Of a DNA stretch of 64,000 nt, positions 61,034 through 64,000 are shown piece after piece (the first letter of the stretch is position 1; the number at the start of each line of letters is the position of its first letter). Under the pieces are notes generated by a model. That model ran no database searches, was not told the origin of the DNA, and saw only the letters and a list, made by a program, of their open reading frames with translations. Source of the stretch: Streptomyces sp. NBC_00377 (GTDB taxonomy: Bacteria; Actinomycetota; Actinomycetes; Streptomycetales; Streptomycetaceae); assembly GCF_036075115.1 (NCBI RefSeq), contig NZ_CP107958.1:1116001-1180000 (forward strand), given 5' to 3'. The translations under genes and the position numbers were made by a program.

Positions 61034-61215
61034 CCCCGTTCCCCATCATCCGCACCCTCCCCGAGGACGCGACGGACGCCGCCCTGCGCGCCGACGTCCC
61101 GCGCGTTCTCACCGCAACCCCGAAGACGCTGCCGCCGAAGTGGTCGCCGGGTGTCCCCGGAACGAGCTTCCGGAACGCCCACAGTCTGCTGTCAACCGAA
61201 GCGAGGCACCCGTGA
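61030..61215 (+). pseudogene. N-terminal remnant of canonical egtD
   Basis: The GTG at 61030 overlaps the egtC stop as expected for egtD. It encodes PFPIIRTLPEDATDAALRAD, then a stretch ending LTATPKTLPPKW at about 61143. This is the N-terminus of canonical actinobacterial EgtD, up to the conserved Trp37. The frame then becomes unrelated sequence (SPGVPGTSFRNAHSLLSTEA) and stops at 61215, four bases into the next gene. More than 85% of the enzyme is missing. The 61-codon frame is open and may be translated, but cannot be a methyltransferase. Confidence 0.75.
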
Positions 61216-62192
61216 CCGGCATCCGCACCTACGGCTACACCGACACCCTGGACGCCGAGCATTACGCCAGGGCGCTGCGCGCCGACATCCGAGACGGCCT
61301 GACACGTACTCCGAAGTCCACGGCGCCCACCTGGTTCTACGACGCCCGGGGCAGCGAACTGTTCGAGGAGATCACCCAGCTCAAGGAATACCCGCTGTGG
61401 CGTGCGGAACTCGGGTTGTTCCAGCTCCATGCCCGCGACATCGCCGAGCGGACGCGGGCCCGCAGTCTCGTGGAACTCGGCTCGGGCAGCAGCACGAAGA
61501 CGAAGCTGATCCTGGAGGCCCTCGGCCCGGCGGGCCTGCACTACGTCCCCGTCGATGTCAGCGAGGACGCCCTGCACCAGGCCGGCGCCCAACTCGCACA
61601 GGAGTATCCGGGACTCGTACTCCACGCCCTCCGCGCCGACTTCACGGCTCCTCTGGTACTGCCCGAACTCCCGTCGGACGAACCGCGGTTGCTGGCCTTC
61701 ATCGGCAGCACCCTCGGGAACTTCCGCCGACCCGCGCGCGTCCCCTTTCTGCGGAAACTCCGCAGCATCATGCGCCCGGAGGACTTCCTGCTGCTCGGCG
61801 CCGACCTGGTCAAGGACACGGAGGAGATGATCGCCGCCTACGACGACGGCGAAGGCGTCACCGCAGCGTTCGACAAGAATCTCCTGTACGTCCTCAACCG
61901 TGAACTGGACGCCGATTTCGAACCCGATGCCTTCGAGCATCGGGCGGTGTGGAACAGCGAGGAACAGCACATCGAGATGAGGCTGCGCAGCCTCGCCGAT
62001 CAGGACGTGGAGATCCGGCGGCTCGGCCTCACGGTGCATTTCGACCGTGACGAAGAGTGGATCACCGAACGCAGCGCGAAATTCACCACGGACGGGCTGC
62101 GGGCGGAACTGGCCGCCGCGGGCCTGAAGATCGACCAGATGTGGACCGATCCCGACGCCGACTTCGCGGTCGTCCTCGCGGCTGCTCCCTAG
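61212..62192 (+). CDS. egtD: Divergent L-histidine N-alpha-methyltransferase (EgtD-like)
   Basis: A 326-residue enzyme predicted to trimethylate histidine to hercynine. Family residues are kept: WFYDARGSELFEEI (Tyr39 equivalent), KEY (Tyr56), SAM loop LVELGSGSSTKTKLIL, FIGSTLGN (Gly161/Asn166), AYDDGEG (Tyr206), IEMRLR (Met252) and TERSAKF (Glu282/Ser284). After Tyr56, however, canonical YPTR is replaced by PLWRAELGLF, and its N-terminus differs from the remnant preceding it. GTG 61212 with GCGAGG upstream overlaps the remnant's stop. G+C in parts of this gene looks lower than in egtABC. It seems to have replaced the original egtD; function in ergothioneine synthesis is likely but inferred. 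Confidence 0.88.
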   Translation: MTGIRTYGYTDTLDAEHYARALRADIRDGLTRTPKSTAPTWFYDARGSELFEEITQLKEYPLWRAELGLFQLHARDIAERTRARSLVELGSGSSTKTKLILEALGPAGLHYVPVDVSEDALHQAGAQLAQEYPGLVLHALRADFTAPLVLPELPSDEPRLLAFIGSTLGNFRRPARVPFLRKLRSIMRPEDFLLLGADLVKDTEEMIAAYDDGEGVTAAFDKNLLYVLNRELDADFEPDAFEHRAVWNSEEQHIEMRLRSLADQDVEIRRLGLTVHFDRDEEWITERSAKFTTDGLRAELAAAGLKIDQMWTDPDADFAVVLAAAP

Positions 62193-62245
62193 GCAGATCC
62201 GACTGCCCGACGTGGCACAGGGCGGGCAGTCGGTACACGGCTCGT

Positions 62246-62284
62246 GATCCTGGTACTCCGGTTCCCGACCGGAGTACCAGGATC
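62246..62284. terminator. Bidirectional terminator with perfect 17-bp stem
   Basis: GATCCTGGTACTCCGGT (62246-62262) pairs perfectly with 62268-62284 around the loop TCCCG. It lies between the convergent egtD-like and GH65 genes. Confidence 0.8.
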
Positions 62285-62333
62285 CGCCGGCGGAGTACGG
62301 GCCACCGGTGGAACGCCACCCCCTGAATCGCCG

Positions 62334-64000
62334 TCAGTCCGGGAGGAGCAGCCGGCGGCTCTCTCCCGGTCGCACGCGGACCGTACGGCCCGGCAGCCTG
62401 ATCTCGATCGGTGAACGGTCGGAGGGCGGCACCGTCACTTCCAGCCGACCGCGTTCGAGACGCAGCCGAACGCCCCAGTGCCCTCGGTAGTGCAGGGAGA
62501 ACCCGTAGGCCGACAGCTCGGGCAGGGGCACCGGATCCAGCCACAGCGCGCCCGCGCGGGTCTCCAGTCCGGGCAGTCCGCGCTGGACGAGGTCGAGCGT
62601 GCCGGCCATCGCGCCCAGGTGGATGCCCTCGCCCGTGGTACCGCCCTGAAGATCGGCGACGTCGCCGAGCAGGGCTTCCTGGCAGTACGTCCACGCCTCC
62701 GCCCACCTCGCCCGGGCCAGGACCCAGCCGTGGACCAGGCCGCTGAGAGTGGAACCGTGGCTGGTGCGGCGGAAGTAGTGGTCGACCGTCCGGCGCCAGG
62801 AGTCGTCGTCGAGCCGATGGCCCAACCGGTCGAAGAGTTCGCGGAGTTCGGCCGGCGGGAACAGGTAGCCGAGCATCAGCACGTCGGCCTGTTTGGACGC
62901 CTTGTAGCGGTTGACGGTGTCGCCCTCCGCCTCCAGGATCCGGTCCAGGCGCCGGATGTCGCCGTACCGCTCGCGGTAGCCGTCCCAGTCCAGTTCCGCG
63001 AGATCGCCGTAGCCCTCGAACTGGCTGATGACACCGTCGTGGAAGGGTATGTGGAGGGTGCGGGAGACGTCCTCCCACTGTTCGAGTTCGCCGTCGTCCA
63101 GGCCCGTACGCTCCGCGAGTTCGCGCCGCCGCGGTTCCGGCAGGGTCCGCAGCACCTCGGAACCGCGGGTGAGCACCCAGGCGGCCATGACGTTGGTGTA
63201 GGCGTTGTCGTCAAGGCCGGGCCGCCGCGCGCCCGGATACGCGTCGTGGTACTCGTCGGGGCCCATCACGCCCCGGATGCGGTGCCGGCCCAGCTGCTCG
63301 TCCCAGGTGGCCGAGTCGGCCCAGAAGCGGGCGATCTGGAGCAGCATCTCAGCGCCCTTGGTGTGCAGGAACTCGGCGTCACCGCTGGCCTCGCAGTACC
63401 GCCACACGTTGTACGCGACCGCCGAGCCGACGTGCCGCTGGAGACGTGAGTGGTCGGGCAGCCAGTGCCCCGAGCGGGGGTTGAGGTGGAACTGCTGCGT
63501 CTCCTCACGTCCGTCGCTGCCGCTCTGCCACGGGTACATCGCCCCCCGGCGGCCGACGGCGCGGGCGGCGGCACAGGCGCGGTCCAGGCGGCGGTGACGA
63601 TAGCGGAGCAGGGCGCGGGAGATCTCCGGGAAGTGCAGGACGAGGTAGGGGAGCACGAACAGCTCGTCCCAGAAGACGTGGCCGCGGTAGGCCTCGCCGT
63701 GCAGTCCCCGGGCGGGGACACCGACGTCCAGGTCCGCTGTGTGCGGTGACAGCGTTTGCAGGACGTGGAAGAGGTGCAGCCGCAGGACCTGGCCCGCTTC
63801 GCCGGGAACGTCCAGTTCGGCCCGCCGCCACAGCTGGTCCCAGGCCGTCAGATGCCCTTCGAGCAGTTCGTCGTAGGGCGGCGCCGCGCTCACCCGGTCG
63901 ATCGCGGCGTCCAGCGGGTCGCTGATGGCGGGGTCGCGGGAGGTGTGCAGGGCGACGGTCTTGTCGACCGTGGAGGGACGGCCGGGAAGCAGGCGCAGCC
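62334..64000 (-). CDS. Glycoside hydrolase family 65 protein, N-terminus cut by window edge
   Basis: The visible ~555 residues are the (alpha/alpha)6 barrel and C-terminal sandwich of a GH65 enzyme (kojibiose, maltose or trehalose phosphorylase/hydrolase class). Landmarks are HGEAYRGHVFWDELFVLPYL, the general acid Glu in GVMGPDEYHDAYPG, the stretch YKASKQADVLMLGYLF, and RRTSHGSTLS, whose Ser/His residues bind phosphate in phosphorylases. The frame continues open to the window end, so the start is outside. Hydrolase versus phosphorylase cannot be settled here, although the intact HGSTLS loop favours a phosphorylase. Confidence 0.9.
   Translation of the reverse strand, partial: LRLLPGRPSTVDKTVALHTSRDPAISDPLDAAIDRVSAAPPYDELLEGHLTAWDQLWRRAELDVPGEAGQVLRLHLFHVLQTLSPHTADLDVGVPARGLHGEAYRGHVFWDELFVLPYLVLHFPEISRALLRYRHRRLDRACAAARAVGRRGAMYPWQSGSDGREETQQFHLNPRSGHWLPDHSRLQRHVGSAVAYNVWRYCEASGDAEFLHTKGAEMLLQIARFWADSATWDEQLGRHRIRGVMGPDEYHDAYPGARRPGLDDNAYTNVMAAWVLTRGSEVLRTLPEPRRRELAERTGLDDGELEQWEDVSRTLHIPFHDGVISQFEGYGDLAELDWDGYRERYGDIRRLDRILEAEGDTVNRYKASKQADVLMLGYLFPPAELRELFDRLGHRLDDDSWRRTVDHYFRRTSHGSTLSGLVHGWVLARARWAEAWTYCQEALLGDVADLQGGTTGEGIHLGAMAGTLDLVQRGLPGLETRAGALWLDPVPLPELSAYGFSLHYRGHWGVRLRLERGRLEVTVPPSDRSPIEIRLPGRTVRVRPGESRRLLLPD

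Overview
The window is chromosomal DNA of a high-GC actinobacterium, almost certainly a Streptomyces. Evidence for this is the very high G+C content, the third-position GC bias, the many GTG starts and 4-bp GTGA/ATGA stop/start overlaps, twin-arginine exported hydrolases, a WhiJ-like regulator with DUF397 and HATPase partners, a DUF574 methyltransferase, and an ergothioneine operon. No rRNA, tRNA, CRISPR array, insertion sequence or prophage was recognised. Both window ends cut through genes (an alpha/beta-hydrolase at the left, a GH65 enzyme at the right).

Region 1 (1-17.1 kb) is a compact L-rhamnose module built around one divergent promoter region at about 9.12-9.38 kb. Leftward lie the ABC importer (rhaT, rhaP, rhaQ, rhaS), L-rhamnose mutarotase (rhaM), an exported BNR-type lyase-like protein, a LacI repressor and a proline-iminopeptidase-like hydrolase. 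Rightward lie L-rhamnose isomerase, the aldolase/lactaldehyde dehydrogenase fusion, rhamnulokinase and lutABC. Read together, rhamnose is released outside, imported, and converted to DHAP plus L-lactaldehyde, then lactate, then pyruvate. Both promoters have readable -35/-10 elements, with LacI-type operators just downstream of the predicted start sites.

Region 2 (17.1-33.4 kb) is mixed housekeeping and accessory DNA. It holds a Rieske-domain relic, a MoxR ATPase/VWA pair, a cupin, a PLP dehydratase with its YheO/DauR-like regulator, a DUF574 methyltransferase next to a WhiJ-like/DUF397/HATPase group, an unknown protein, pirin and cupin genes with apparently leaderless promoters, a DUF2236 protein, a TPR protein, a PepSY membrane protein, peptide deformylase, and a disulfide reductase divergent from a thioredoxin.

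Region 3 (33.4-49.2 kb) starts with a lacI-pobA-aldehyde dehydrogenase operon for 4-hydroxybenzoate-type aromatics and a decayed FAD monooxygenase. It continues with a TetR regulator divergent from an FMN reductase with two clear operators, an FkbM methyltransferase, a TerC relic, an esterase, a PucR-like regulator, an orphan solute-binding protein followed by a two-component system, an MFS exporter divergent from a MarR regulator, and a small lipoprotein.

Region 4 (49.2-64 kb) contains a SpoIIE-type phosphatase, a GH43/AbfB exported arabinanase-like enzyme, an amidase, a small NfeD-like OB protein with a flotillin, a solitary PemK-like protein whose start codon lies inside a perfect 16-bp inverted repeat, a bacterial-type PARG, and the ergothioneine genes egtA, egtB and egtC. 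After egtC there is only the first ~38 codons of a canonical egtD. A complete but divergent egtD follows directly, so the original gene appears to have been displaced in situ. A perfect 17-bp hairpin separates it from the convergent GH65 gene.
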